Shown here: positions 25,809 to 35,781 of the stretch, in pieces
Layout: each line of letters opens with the position of its first letter
Numbering within the stretch: the first letter of the stretch is position 1
Assembly: GCA_024233875.1 (NCBI GenBank)
Contig: JACKPB010000002.1
Span: forward strand, 62,001-126,000
DNA length: 64,000 nucleotides
Origin: Leptospiraceae bacterium
Lineage (GTDB): Bacteria > Spirochaetota > Leptospiria > Leptospirales > Leptospiraceae
Reading direction: 5' to 3'
Program-made: the position numbers and the translations under genes
The notes under the pieces: generated by a model
Seen by the model: only the letters and a program-made list of their open reading frames with translations
What the model was told of the DNA's origin: nothing
Database searches by the model: none

Positions 25809-26975
25809 ATGAGGATCCTGATGAAACTTCTTTTCCCCCTCTTCTTCTTACTTCATTGCCTCGGTATGGGAGACAGTTCTAAAAGTCCGAAGAATTTGGA
25901 GTTTTATTTGCCGAATTTATTCTACAATCACTATTTCGGAAAATTTGTTCCGGTCGCCAATCCCAATCATGCCAGAAAGTATCACACAGCGAGTGTTTTG
26001 TTTGATGGGAAAGTATTGATAGCGGGGGGGTACTACTCCACAGGTACCGACCCTTCAGAGGTATACAATCCTGAAAGCGGAACATTTACTTTAACGGGAA
26101 ATATGATTGTTGCAAGGAACACACATTCAGCAACAGTTTTGACCAATGGAAACGTAATACTCATCGGTGGCACAACCCCATCTACAGCACTGAGGGATTC
26201 CGAGATCTTTCAGGCATCATCGAATACTTTTGTCGCCGGTCCTTCCATGAGTTCGGCCCGATTTGGTCATACAGCGACCCTACTCAACACAGGAAAGATT
26301 TTGATCATAGGTGGTTATCTGGCGGGAGAGACTCTTGCTACCACAGAAGTCTACGACCCCAACACAAATACATTTTCTACATCAGGTTCCCTGTCTTCGG
26401 CTCGGGGGAATCATACAGCAACAATTCTACCCGATGGAAAGGTATTGGTCATAGGTGGATACAATCATATATCGTCTCTGAGTTTAAACACCACTGAGAT
26501 CTATGATCCGGCTACGGGAACTTTTAGTTCCGGTCCTTCTATGCAAGAAAACAGATTCGGTCATGCGGCCACTAAGATCAATTCCAACGAGATCATGATC
26601 ACCGGAGGCTTCTACAATAACAATACTCTCAAAACAACTGAGATCTATAGTATTTCCGAAAATAGCTTTCGTTCAGGTCCGACTATGATAGGGAATAAGT
26701 ACCAACACTCCGCCAGCCTTCTCGCTGATGGAAGACTCCTTGTTGCGGGTGGAATTGGTTCTACCGGAGCGGGGAATTTCTTCTATCTAAATTTGGCTGA
26801 GATCTACACTCCGTCTCTGGGTAATTTTACAAAAATCAATAATCTCCTCTATACAAAATCAGGTCATACATCCTCGAATCTATTGGATGGGAGCATACTA
26901 TTGCTCGGTGGGATAGGAGTGAACAACACAACAGTGGATACAGCCGAGAGATACATCCAGGAATATTCTTTTTGA
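25809..26975 (+). CDS. Kelch-repeat (beta-propeller) lipoprotein
   Basis: Start set at 25809 (388 aa) because TGGAGG lies 7 bp ahead and a signal peptide with lipobox LLHC (Cys17) follows; the longer reading frame from 25701 overlaps the upstream gene. Seven repeats each contain a GG doublet (AGGYYS, IGGTTP, IGGYLA, IGGYNH, TGGFYN, AGGIGS, LGGIGV) and a conserved pattern xTEIYDPxTGTF, so a complete seven-bladed propeller is likely. Probably a surface or periplasmic binding protein. Confidence 0.85.
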   Translation: MRILMKLLFPLFFLLHCLGMGDSSKSPKNLEFYLPNLFYNHYFGKFVPVANPNHARKYHTASVLFDGKVLIAGGYYSTGTDPSEVYNPESGTFTLTGNMIVARNTHSATVLTNGNVILIGGTTPSTALRDSEIFQASSNTFVAGPSMSSARFGHTATLLNTGKILIIGGYLAGETLATTEVYDPNTNTFSTSGSLSSARGNHTATILPDGKVLVIGGYNHISSLSLNTTEIYDPATGTFSSGPSMQENRFGHAATKINSNEIMITGGFYNNNTLKTTEIYSISENSFRSGPTMIGNKYQHSASLLADGRLLVAGGIGSTGAGNFFYLNLAEIYTPSLGNFTKINNLLYTKSGHTSSNLLDGSILLLGGIGVNNTTVDTAERYIQEYSF

Positions 26976-26988
26976 ATTTTTTGGAGTT

Positions 26989-28134
26989 TCAGGAAAGAAT
27001 TCTCCATGCATATTTTTTGCTCAAAATATAGTTCCATGTCGTAGCAAATAGGATTCCTATGAAATTAAAGAAATAACTCAGAAATGAATAATTTTCGCCT
27101 ATGGAGGAGAGTTCATACAATTCCCAAAACAATCTCCATACGGAAATCTGAATTATGAATCCCAGAAATGTAATCAGAAGATATCTAAATAGACCTATTG
27201 AGTATTCTTTCATGCTTTTGAATTGAACATCCTTGAAAGTCCAAAAATTATTCCATAGAAAATTATTCAAAAAACTGAGCACATAACCCAGGATCACGGA
27301 GAGTCCGGGGAACTGAAAGTCACCCGATATAAATATATATTTGACATCAAAGAGAAAATGACCTATGGTTTGCCCCAAAAGGTTTACGGGAATTCCGGAA
27401 AATCCAATGATAGAGTATCGAATGAATCTGGGAGAAAGCAAAATCCCCAAACGAATTTCTATGATCTGCAAAAGGAAGTCTAAAATCACCTCATGGTTTA
27501 GTTTTGTGCTACCATCTTCCCTCTTCCTGAAACGAAATGGAAGTTCCAGGTATTTGCAATAGGGATTTCTGGAAATGAGTTCCAGAAGAATCTTAAATCC
27601 TCTCGGGTTGATTTTCTCCGACACTTTTTCGTAATAGGATCGTTTGAGGACAAAATAACCCGAAAGTGGATCATTGAGTTTCAGTCCGAGAATGTATTGT
27701 ATGAGATGAATAGCGGTTTTGCTCATCAACAATCGATAGTGTGGCAACCCATCATTCATAGAATCACTCAGGAAACGACTGCCTATGACCAGATCATACT
27801 CTTCGAGGTGTGAAAGCATTTTTACCAATATAGTTTCGTCATGCTGGAGGTCCGCATCCATCACTCCGAGTACTTTCCCTCTGGCAAATTCAAAACCTGC
27901 CAGAACTGAATGAGAAAGTCCTCTGTTGTGATACCTAACCAACAAACGAATTCTCGGGTCGATGCTCTCAATCTCCCTGACTATCGCGGCAGTCCCGTCC
28001 GGGGAATTGTCATCCACCACTATCAATTCAAAAGAATATCCCGAATTGTCCAGGACCTTCAATAATGAATCCAGAACTTTTTTTATATTTCCGGATTCAT
28101 TGTATGTGGGTAGGATCAGGGAGACGTCAGGCAT
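26989..28134 (-). CDS. glycosyltransferase family 2 fused to GtrA-like membrane domain (polyprenyl-phosphate mannosyltransferase-like)
   Basis: 381 aa. Residues 1-230 are a GT2 domain: LILPTYNESGNI, VVDDNSPDGT, DADLQHD (metal/sugar-nucleotide site), GSRFL. Residues 240-381 form a four-helix GtrA domain. This dolichol-phosphate-mannose-synthase plus GtrA arrangement makes a lipid-linked sugar and flips it across the membrane for use outside the cytoplasm. Three bp after the retinol-saturase-like gene; last gene of a three-gene operon. Confidence 0.9.
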   Translation of the reverse strand: MPDVSLILPTYNESGNIKKVLDSLLKVLDNSGYSFELIVVDDNSPDGTAAIVREIESIDPRIRLLVRYHNRGLSHSVLAGFEFARGKVLGVMDADLQHDETILVKMLSHLEEYDLVIGSRFLSDSMNDGLPHYRLLMSKTAIHLIQYILGLKLNDPLSGYFVLKRSYYEKVSEKINPRGFKILLELISRNPYCKYLELPFRFRKREDGSTKLNHEVILDFLLQIIEIRLGILLSPRFIRYSIIGFSGIPVNLLGQTIGHFLFDVKYIFISGDFQFPGLSVILGYVLSFLNNFLWNNFWTFKDVQFKSMKEYSIGLFRYLLITFLGFIIQISVWRLFWELYELSSIGENYSFLSYFFNFIGILFATTWNYILSKKYAWRILS

Positions 28135-28137
28135 ACA

Positions 28138-29709
28138 TCAAAATTTGATTATGTTTTGAATCGCTCCCATAATACCGGGTAGGTCCAAGATTGAAATCGA
28201 AGTAGAAAACCCACCCATCATCGCTCCTACAACTCCGGGAGTAGCTGCATCTGCTCCTGTAAGGTGTAAGTTTGTTATCGGAGTATGCACTCCCAGCCAA
28301 TCTTTTCGAAACCGATCCGGAGTACAGGGAATTCCATAAATACTTCCTGAGGGATGTCCGGTGAAGTACTCACTGCTGAGTGGAGTGGAAAGTTCATAGT
28401 ATTCGACCATAGATCGAAAACCGGGATAGTGTTTTTCTATATAATCCAGCATGGTATTTGCTATTTTTTCTTTTAGTTCTTTGTAATCCTCTCCCCGATT
28501 TTTCCATTCTCCGTCTTTCCATTTTTCGAAGGGAGTGTAATCAACAAATGTGATCAATTCTGCTGTATGACCTGTGGGATCTGTATCTTTCATTGAAGGG
28601 AAAGAAAGATAGCACATATTGATTTTTCCATTCAGAATCTCATTTCTTGAATTGAAATTGTCCTCATGATCAAAAGAGTTGTATATCCAATGATTTTCAC
28701 CTTCAAAACCCATCTTTTTTGGATCCTCTTTGAAGCCGACGTATAGAGTGAGAGCACTAACAGAATGAGACATGGATCTCAACTCGTCCCGGAAAGGAAT
28801 GTTTACGGATTCGGGGATGAGTTTCAGATACGTATTTGATGCCCCGGCGTCTGAAATGATTTTATTTGCAAAAAACTCTTTCTCTGTATTGCCTTTGGGG
28901 TTCTTGATGAGAACCTTGACTCCTATGGCTTTATTGTCTTTGATCAGAATTTCTTTCACTTCATGATTGATAAGAATGGATCCTCCTGTAGTCTGGAGAA
29001 CCTGCTTGATGGATTCTGCAATCTTTCCGCTTCCACCGATGGGATAGAAACCACCTCCGAAATAATGCTCTACAACCAGAGCATGCATGGCCAGAGCGCT
29101 TTGGGAGGGAGGTAGACCATAGTCACCCCATTGTGATACAAGTAGGGATTTCAGTTTGGCATCTTTGAAATTCTTTTCCATATATTCTGAGGTTGTGTCA
29201 AGTGCCGAACCGGCGCCCAGAAGATTAAGCCAGCGGAGGCTATTCCCGATAATTGGTGGAAACGATTTCAGAGTGAATTCTCTGGATATGAAGGAAGAGA
29301 TAGTTTTGATGTCATTGAAATAATTTTCTATTGCATTGGATTCTGAAGGAAAGAGATCTATAAGTTTTTTCTTATATTCTTTTTCATCCGAAGGGACATC
29401 GAATACCAAATCAGGATAGACAAATTTTTCAAACAAATGGGGCATTTTTTTCCATTTTACTTTTTCGTCTGTAATCATATCAAATAGATTCCTGATGAAT
29501 GAATTTTTCTCCATTCCACCTATGTAATGAACTCCAACATCCCAGAGAAATTTCCCTTCTCTCTTGAAAATATGAGTGAAGCCACCCGGTTTGAAGTGTT
29601 GCTCCAGGATCAATACTTTTTGTTTGCTGAATTTGGTCAGTAGAGCTCCCGCTGTCATTCCACCGATTCCGGAACCTATGATAATAGCATCATAATGATC
29701 TTCCTGCAT
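28138..29709 (-). CDS. FAD-dependent phytoene desaturase / retinol saturase-like oxidoreductase
   Basis: 523 aa. Dinucleotide-binding GSGIGG at 13-18 with downstream LEQHFKPGG; GVHYIGG, and C-terminal TGADAATPGVVGAMMGG that contacts FAD. This matches the CrtI/RetSat/CrtISO group, which desaturate, saturate or isomerise polyene lipids. A carotenoid or polyprenyl substrate is likely but unproven. Lies in the middle of an operon with GT2-GtrA (3-bp gap) and DUF4349 (3-bp gap), suggesting envelope-lipid metabolism. Confidence 0.87.
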   Translation of the reverse strand: MQEDHYDAIIIGSGIGGMTAGALLTKFSKQKVLILEQHFKPGGFTHIFKREGKFLWDVGVHYIGGMEKNSFIRNLFDMITDEKVKWKKMPHLFEKFVYPDLVFDVPSDEKEYKKKLIDLFPSESNAIENYFNDIKTISSFISREFTLKSFPPIIGNSLRWLNLLGAGSALDTTSEYMEKNFKDAKLKSLLVSQWGDYGLPPSQSALAMHALVVEHYFGGGFYPIGGSGKIAESIKQVLQTTGGSILINHEVKEILIKDNKAIGVKVLIKNPKGNTEKEFFANKIISDAGASNTYLKLIPESVNIPFRDELRSMSHSVSALTLYVGFKEDPKKMGFEGENHWIYNSFDHEDNFNSRNEILNGKINMCYLSFPSMKDTDPTGHTAELITFVDYTPFEKWKDGEWKNRGEDYKELKEKIANTMLDYIEKHYPGFRSMVEYYELSTPLSSEYFTGHPSGSIYGIPCTPDRFRKDWLGVHTPITNLHLTGADAATPGVVGAMMGGFSTSISILDLPGIMGAIQNIIKF

Positions 29710-29712
29710 AAT

Positions 29713-30705
29713 TTATTTATCTCCTTTTTTCTTTGACGTACTACGTCGAACCGGTTGAGTTTCCGATACCTCTTCGACGGGGTCATTGCCTTTTATAAGA
29801 TGATTGATTTGATCCTGAAAGAATACTTTGAATTTTTCCAATAAGAGGATTAGAATTAGAATCGAGCAACTCATGAAAACAATGATCATGGAAGCGAGAA
29901 AGTAATATTTGATAGTCCATTCTAAAGCCACCTTGAGTCTTCTCATGATTGAAGGAAAGAGGCCGGGTTTAATCATCAGTCTCTTTTCAGAAAGCAAAAA
30001 CTTTATAGTGCAGAATTCATTTTCTTCGTCAAAATCCCCTAGCTTCACACCCAGGTCCTGAATGTTTTGTTCTTTCTCGAGAATCTTATTTTCCAGTTCA
30101 ATCAATTCTTGGATTTTCCCTCCCATACCTTTTAGAGCAATGAGAGCATTCTTATTCTTTTCCAGAGATTGACGTTGGGCGTTTAATTCCTTGAATTCAT
30201 TAGTTTTGTCTATCTTGTTTATATGAATGTATTTCAAAACCCCAATTTTTCTGGCTTCCGAAATCATTTCATCAAATCTTTCCGGGTTTACACCGATTCC
30301 GAGTCGAAGAGATCTATTGCCCGGGAGACCATTCATTTCTTCGTACTGTATCATTGCTTTAAAAGATTTGATCAATTCTCTGATCTTTTTCTCATCATCT
30401 TCGTAGGCATCCGTATCAGATGAAATTGATCCTATCTTTTCATATTTCTGTTGAATGCTTCCCGGTAGTTGTAGTGAGGGTGAACCGGAAGATTTTTTTA
30501 GACTTGCATAGTTTTTACGGGACAATTGAAAAGAGTCAGTATCTCCATAGGAAGAAGTTTGAATCTGATTATTTGTGATACTTTCATATACTTGAGTTTC
30601 CGTCACGATCACGAATCCATAAATCAGGCGATACAAAAACAGAACAACAAAGCTGATTAAAAAGTAAAAAAAATATTTCTTAAAACGGGATTTGTAATTT
30701 TCCAT
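29713..30705 (-). CDS. DUF4349 membrane protein
   Basis: 330 aa. N-terminal membrane anchor (13-35), periplasmic region, a coiled-coil of about 60 residues (ARKIGVLKYIHINKID then NEFKELNAQRQSLEK), and a second membrane helix near 275-295. The LRLGIGVNPERFDEMISEA block and the coiled-coil with LEK/ENKI repeats are the DUF4349 pattern. Function unknown; first gene of the operon, with GAGGAAG before the ATG. Confidence 0.78.
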   Translation of the reverse strand: MENYKSRFKKYFFYFLISFVVLFLYRLIYGFVIVTETQVYESITNNQIQTSSYGDTDSFQLSRKNYASLKKSSGSPSLQLPGSIQQKYEKIGSISSDTDAYEDDEKKIRELIKSFKAMIQYEEMNGLPGNRSLRLGIGVNPERFDEMISEARKIGVLKYIHINKIDKTNEFKELNAQRQSLEKNKNALIALKGMGGKIQELIELENKILEKEQNIQDLGVKLGDFDEENEFCTIKFLLSEKRLMIKPGLFPSIMRRLKVALEWTIKYYFLASMIIVFMSCSILILILLLEKFKVFFQDQINHLIKGNDPVEEVSETQPVRRSTSKKKGDK

Positions 30706-30838
30706 AACTTCCTCATCCCATGATTTTAACGATTAGGTATTTGGGATTCTATTCTTACTATTTCGATTGGATGATATTTTTTCAATCAAAATTGATAGCT
30801 CGGATTGATCCTTTCCTAATTCCGAAATTTTAAAAATT

Positions 30839-33800
30839 TCAATTCTTTAGGAATCCGAGATTTTTTAGAGTGAGGGTTAAATTTTTGATTTGTATGGGTT
30901 TTGTTAAAAATTCATTCATCCCCGAATGAAAGCTCCTTTCTTTTTCTCCCTGAAATGTTCCTGCAGTGAGTGCTATGATTTTGGAAGAAGTTCCCCTCTG
31001 CTTTTCAATTTCTCTTATTTCCTGGGTAGTCTGGAAGCCATCCTTCTCGGGCATTTGGATATCCATAAATATCAAGTCGAGAGATTCTTTTTTGAAAATC
31101 TCCATAGCTTCTACCCCATTGGAAGCTTCCAGGATTTGCGCACCTTTTAGAACAGCTCCCAGGTAATCTATAAGTAGCATACGATTCATTTCGACGTCAT
31201 CTACGACCATAACTTTGATGATAGTACCCTCTTTTTGATTTGTTTCAATAATTTCTTCGGTAATTGCTTCATAGGTTTCACTGATTTCACTTGAATATAA
31301 TCTTTTAAAGCTGCTCATCAATTTTGTGTATGTAAGAGGTTTCTCGATTTTCAGACATTCATTGTCCGGATTGCCTCCTATGTGAAACATAGATTCATCT
31401 AAAAGATCATGCATAATCATGACCTTTATTTTGGAAAATCTCTCAGGAGAAAGCCTCTGAATTCGTTTCAGGGTGTCGATGCCTGAGACGTCTGATAGTT
31501 TTTGAGCAATCAAAATTAGGTCAATATCTTTATGACTTTCAAATTGTCTCATCACTTCTACAGAATTCTCAGCCGGCACAAACTGAATATGATTAGCAAT
31601 AAAATAATCACTGAGAATATCTAAAAGCTTATGGTTGCTATCAGCCAGTAAAATTTTTCTGATAGACTCCCGACCGTACAGCTTCATTTCCTTGCCTCTT
31701 TGAAAAGGTTTGGACAATTGGAAATAAAAAGTACTCCCTTTCCCGGGTTTACTATTCAGATGAATCTCCCCTCCCATTTTTTCGATCAGCATTTTACTGA
31801 TTACTAGTCCCAGTCCCGTGCCACCAAATCTTCTGGTAATTGAGGGATCCGCCTGTGAGAAGACTTTGAAAATTCTTGATTGATTTTCATTGGAAATACC
31901 TATCCCCGTGTCACTTACGGAAAACCAGAAAATTCCAATACCGGGACTCTTCCCTTCCTCGAAAATTATAGATAGTTTGACATCACCTTTCTCTGTAAAT
32001 TTAATAGCATTGCTGAGCAGGTTGATTATCACCTGTTTCAATCGAATCGGATCAATTATTATAAACTGGGGTAGTCTGTAGTCGATTTCTAAAAGAACTT
32101 CGATTTTTTTCTTAGACGCACTGAACTTTACTATGTCTATAGCCTGTTCAAGAAGTTGAATGATGTCTGTTGGGATTTCATCAAGGATCAATTTCCCAAC
32201 TTCAATTTTTGAATAATCTAAAATTTCATTAATAATATCCAGGAGGGAATTCGCTGAAAGGTTAATATTCTTTACATAATCTTTTTGATATTTCTCCAAT
32301 TGGGTGTTTAGAAGAAGTTCTGTAAATCCTATGACTCCATTCAGGGGAGTTCGCAATTCATGACTCATGCGGGCTAAAAATTCGGATTTGGCTTTGTTGG
32401 CTTCAAGAGCTTCTTTGCTTCTTTTTAATATCTCAATTTCATTGATTTTCTTCTCTGTAATATCCTGGATTGCACCTATCAATAGAACGGGTTTTCCGGA
32501 TGAGACTTCCGGCCTTCCGGTCAACTTGATCCAGATTTGTTGTTTCTGCCCCTTGTCAATTTTCAGTTCTATGTCAAAGTTATTATGATTTGTCAGCCCT
32601 GTATTGACTTTACGAAGTAGAAGATATCTGGATTTTTTATCAAATAAACTCTCTATGATTTTCGCCGATGTGTATTCGTATTCATCACTCAGGTTCAAAA
32701 TCGACCTGGAGACTCTGGACAAGTACAGTTTTTCTTCTGAAAATTCATAGGACCAGCCACCTACTCTGGCTATCGAATTTGTTTGGATCAATAGCTTTCT
32801 GGTCTTTTGTAATTCCAATTCAGCTTTTTTTTGTGAAGTTATGTCAGTCGCGATGATATAAAGAGATGTAATACGATTTGCTTCTATGATCGGTACAAAT
32901 CGAATAGAAAAATGTTGATATCCAATCTCTTTGACATGAAAGGCAAGGTCTTTGATAAAGCCTGAAGTGTCAAGGAGAGCCTGGTCTATCCATTCCCGAA
33001 CCAATTTTTTACTTTTTCTGGGTATAAAATGAAGTATGTCCGAGCCATTAACGCTATAGAGATTTATCCCGGGAATGGCCTTGTTGATGTATTCAATGCT
33101 TCTGTTTTTATTCAGGATGATTAGATAGTCCGGACTGTTTATAGAAACGAGCAGTAGTTTTGTATTGCTTTCTTTGAGAGCCATTTCTGTGATTTTACGA
33201 TCACTGATGTCCTGAAGAATGCCTATTGTTAGAGTGGGTTCACCATTTTGAGAAAACTCTGAGTAGTACGATTCTATTACCCAACGTATTTCTCCATTTC
33301 TGAGAAGTATCCTATGCTCAACCTGTTGGGGTGTTTTTAGGGTATAAGAATAATTTAAATTTTTTTGAACAAAACTTCTATCCTCCGGATGAACCAGATC
33401 CAAAAAGTTTTTGTATCTGGATTCAAATTCACTTCTCTCCATATTGAATAGATCCAGAATAGAATCAGAACACTTCAATCTGTCTTCAGAAATATTGTAT
33501 TCCCATTCTCCAATTTTTGCAAACTGATGTGCTTTTTGAAGTGATTCCTCCATTCGTTTCCTTTCGGTGATCAGAGTGCGTATTGCAATAAATTGATTGA
33601 TATTTCCTTCTTCATTGAAGAGAGGAGCGATCGTAGTGTCTACCCAATACAGGGTGCCATCCTTGGCTTTGTTTAAAATTTCACTTCTCCAGATTTTACC
33701 AGATTTGATTGTATCCCAAAGATGCTTGAAAAACTCCTTAGGATGAAATCCTGAGTTTACAATTCGATGTGAGGAGCCCAGAAGTTCATCAGGAGAATAC

Positions 33801-35014
33801 TTAGATATCTCACAAAATTTTGAATTTACATAAGTGATGATTCCTCTTGAGTCGGTAACAGCTACAATAGATAGACGATCCAAAACATTTTTGATTCCGG
33901 AAATTTCGATAAGTGATTTCTTTAAGCTCGTTTCTATATTCTTAAATTTCGTGATATCATTGGCTATGATTATGATTTGATTGATTTCATAATTGATATC
34001 AATCAGTGGGAAACCATAGATTTTTACAATTCTAGAATTGTAAGGGAATTCAAATGCAATGGATTTCCCCTCAAAGACTTCTGAAAAATTTTTCTTCAAG
34101 ATTTCGGATTCAGTTTCCGGATAGCAATCCGAAATGTTTTTTCCAATTAGACTGAATGGATCCTGATGATGAGAACCCAGATCCGATCCTACTGCCTTGA
34201 GGATTGTATGATTTTTATCCAGGACATAAATGAAACCATTGGGATAATTTTTTAAAATCTCATGATATAAGTAGTTGGATTCGGTCAGCTCATGATTTTG
34301 GAGATTTTGGTTTGTAACATCCAGTGCTATGCCCTCAATCGCTTCCGGTTTTCCAAATTCATTGAAGATCATATTATTTTGATGTTCCAGATAGAGGTAG
34401 GATCCATCACTTTTGATCCATCTCAATGTGTACTTCTCATCTCTATTCAAGACAAAATTTTCCAGAATGAGGCGGTCTTCTCCGTGTATGATCTGACAGA
34501 GAAAGTTAGGATTTTTATAGAAATTGGAGATCGGATACCCCAGTGCCTTTTCAATATTTTTGGATATGTAATGAATTCCTTTTTTGCCATTTAGATTGTA
34601 ACGATAAAAGATGAGAGATGAATTTTCTGTAATGAAATTATAATTTCGAATTTCTTGATTGAGTTGATCTTCTTTTTTTTCGAGAGTGACGTCTCTTAAA
34701 ATACAGATGTATTGATCTTCAAATTCATCCTGATCGATATGAATCTCAAGCCATTTCAATAGGATGGGATGGTAGATAAGTTTCGAAAAAGGTTGGGTAG
34801 AATTAAAAAGTAAGTTGAACTCCCTATCTATATCAATTCCATAGAGAAACTCATTCAATGGGAGTAAGGAACTGACTTTCAAACTCTCCATTCCTAAGAT
34901 TTCTGTGAAGGCCGGGTTGAATTCGATGATTTGAGCAGAATTTGAAATCAGCTTGAAAACTAATAAGCCATCCTTTGATAATTCCAAAAACTTTTGAAAT
35001 CTATTTTTTTTCAT
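30839..35014 (-). CDS. hybrid sensor histidine kinase, seven PAS domains and two receiver domains
   Basis: 1391 aa, cytoplasmic. About seven PAS domains span residues 1-850. The HisKA box SHELRTPLNGVIGF lies near residue 885, followed by the N box NLLSNAIKF, G1 DTGIGI and G2 GGTGLGL. Two receivers follow: the first (about 1118-1230) is degenerate, with Ala in place of the phospho-accepting Asp (LILIAQKLSD); the second (about 1270-1390) is intact (VMVVDD, FMDIQMPEKDG). Phosphate would pass to the HPt at 35446 or a similar protein. Divergent from the HPt-REC operon across 431 bp. Confidence 0.93.
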   Translation of the reverse strand: MKKNRFQKFLELSKDGLLVFKLISNSAQIIEFNPAFTEILGMESLKVSSLLPLNEFLYGIDIDREFNLLFNSTQPFSKLIYHPILLKWLEIHIDQDEFEDQYICILRDVTLEKKEDQLNQEIRNYNFITENSSLIFYRYNLNGKKGIHYISKNIEKALGYPISNFYKNPNFLCQIIHGEDRLILENFVLNRDEKYTLRWIKSDGSYLYLEHQNNMIFNEFGKPEAIEGIALDVTNQNLQNHELTESNYLYHEILKNYPNGFIYVLDKNHTILKAVGSDLGSHHQDPFSLIGKNISDCYPETESEILKKNFSEVFEGKSIAFEFPYNSRIVKIYGFPLIDINYEINQIIIIANDITKFKNIETSLKKSLIEISGIKNVLDRLSIVAVTDSRGIITYVNSKFCEISKYSPDELLGSSHRIVNSGFHPKEFFKHLWDTIKSGKIWRSEILNKAKDGTLYWVDTTIAPLFNEEGNINQFIAIRTLITERKRMEESLQKAHQFAKIGEWEYNISEDRLKCSDSILDLFNMERSEFESRYKNFLDLVHPEDRSFVQKNLNYSYTLKTPQQVEHRILLRNGEIRWVIESYYSEFSQNGEPTLTIGILQDISDRKITEMALKESNTKLLLVSINSPDYLIILNKNRSIEYINKAIPGINLYSVNGSDILHFIPRKSKKLVREWIDQALLDTSGFIKDLAFHVKEIGYQHFSIRFVPIIEANRITSLYIIATDITSQKKAELELQKTRKLLIQTNSIARVGGWSYEFSEEKLYLSRVSRSILNLSDEYEYTSAKIIESLFDKKSRYLLLRKVNTGLTNHNNFDIELKIDKGQKQQIWIKLTGRPEVSSGKPVLLIGAIQDITEKKINEIEILKRSKEALEANKAKSEFLARMSHELRTPLNGVIGFTELLLNTQLEKYQKDYVKNINLSANSLLDIINEILDYSKIEVGKLILDEIPTDIIQLLEQAIDIVKFSASKKKIEVLLEIDYRLPQFIIIDPIRLKQVIINLLSNAIKFTEKGDVKLSIIFEEGKSPGIGIFWFSVSDTGIGISNENQSRIFKVFSQADPSITRRFGGTGLGLVISKMLIEKMGGEIHLNSKPGKGSTFYFQLSKPFQRGKEMKLYGRESIRKILLADSNHKLLDILSDYFIANHIQFVPAENSVEVMRQFESHKDIDLILIAQKLSDVSGIDTLKRIQRLSPERFSKIKVMIMHDLLDESMFHIGGNPDNECLKIEKPLTYTKLMSSFKRLYSSEISETYEAITEEIIETNQKEGTIIKVMVVDDVEMNRMLLIDYLGAVLKGAQILEASNGVEAMEIFKKESLDLIFMDIQMPEKDGFQTTQEIREIEKQRGTSSKIIALTAGTFQGEKERSFHSGMNEFLTKPIQIKNLTLTLKNLGFLKN

Positions 35015-35445
35015 CTTTTTAGATATCCGGACATCTTATGGTAAGTTGAGCTTTGAATAATAAATAGCAATTAGAAAAACAGTAAAAAAAATTATGGCTT
35101 CATTCCAAGTTAATTTTTCTATATTGCTATTAGTTTTTTATTTCTAATTCTCAAAAAATTTTTAACTTTTTGAATGACAATTTCCTTTTATTTGAATACA
35201 TAACGGTTAAGATCTTCAATATTTAGATTTCTACTTTTTTAAGCAAAGTTTAAAAATCTGCGGCTTAAAATTCCAGAAATTTTTTTATTATTCTTCTTCA
35301 CCGAAAAATGATTGCTAAGTTTCGCTAGCATACGATCTTATTTTTAAAGAAAATTGAGAATAGTACCAAGTACATTCGTTTTTTCAAAGGTTTTAGAGAA
35401 ATTTTGCAGAAATTTTCTTAAAGAGAAATAATTTAGGGGGTAGTT
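35015..35445. promoter_or_regulatory. divergent intergenic region of the signalling island
   Basis: 431 bp of very AT-rich DNA between the hybrid kinase and the HPt gene, presumably holding both promoters. No convincing -35/-10 pair or long dyad was found; only the AGGGGG site before the TTG start at 35446 is clear. Confidence 0.45.
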
Positions 35446-35781
35446 TTGGGCAATTCTGATGAATTAATAGATAAAGAGACCCGTGATGATTTTGTCAATA
35501 GCCTGGGGATTGAAAAATTCAAAACCTATAATGACATGTACTTTAAGAAAATGGACACTGAACTCCCCAACCTTATGTCATTGATAGACTCAAAAGACTT
35601 CGCAAGTATAAAAAAACTTTCTCATTCCATCAAGGGGCTTTCCTATAATCTCGGATATAGCTATATTGGTGAAAAGTTAGAAACCATCGAAAAATGTTCA
35701 AAAAATGAAACGGAGATACCTGAAGATCTAGTTAAGGAAGTCTTGAATGCCTATGAAAGGATGAAGAGTTTGGATTTATGA
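35446..35781 (+). CDS. histidine phosphotransfer (HPt) protein
   Basis: 111 aa; TTG start supported by AGGGGG five bases upstream. The phospho-accepting site is H60 in SHSIKG, with a four-helix bundle length. It should shuttle phosphate from the receiver of the hybrid kinase to receivers such as those of the next two genes. It overlaps the following gene by 4 bp (ATGA). Confidence 0.9.
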   Translation: MGNSDELIDKETRDDFVNSLGIEKFKTYNDMYFKKMDTELPNLMSLIDSKDFASIKKLSHSIKGLSYNLGYSYIGEKLETIEKCSKNETEIPEDLVKEVLNAYERMKSLDL

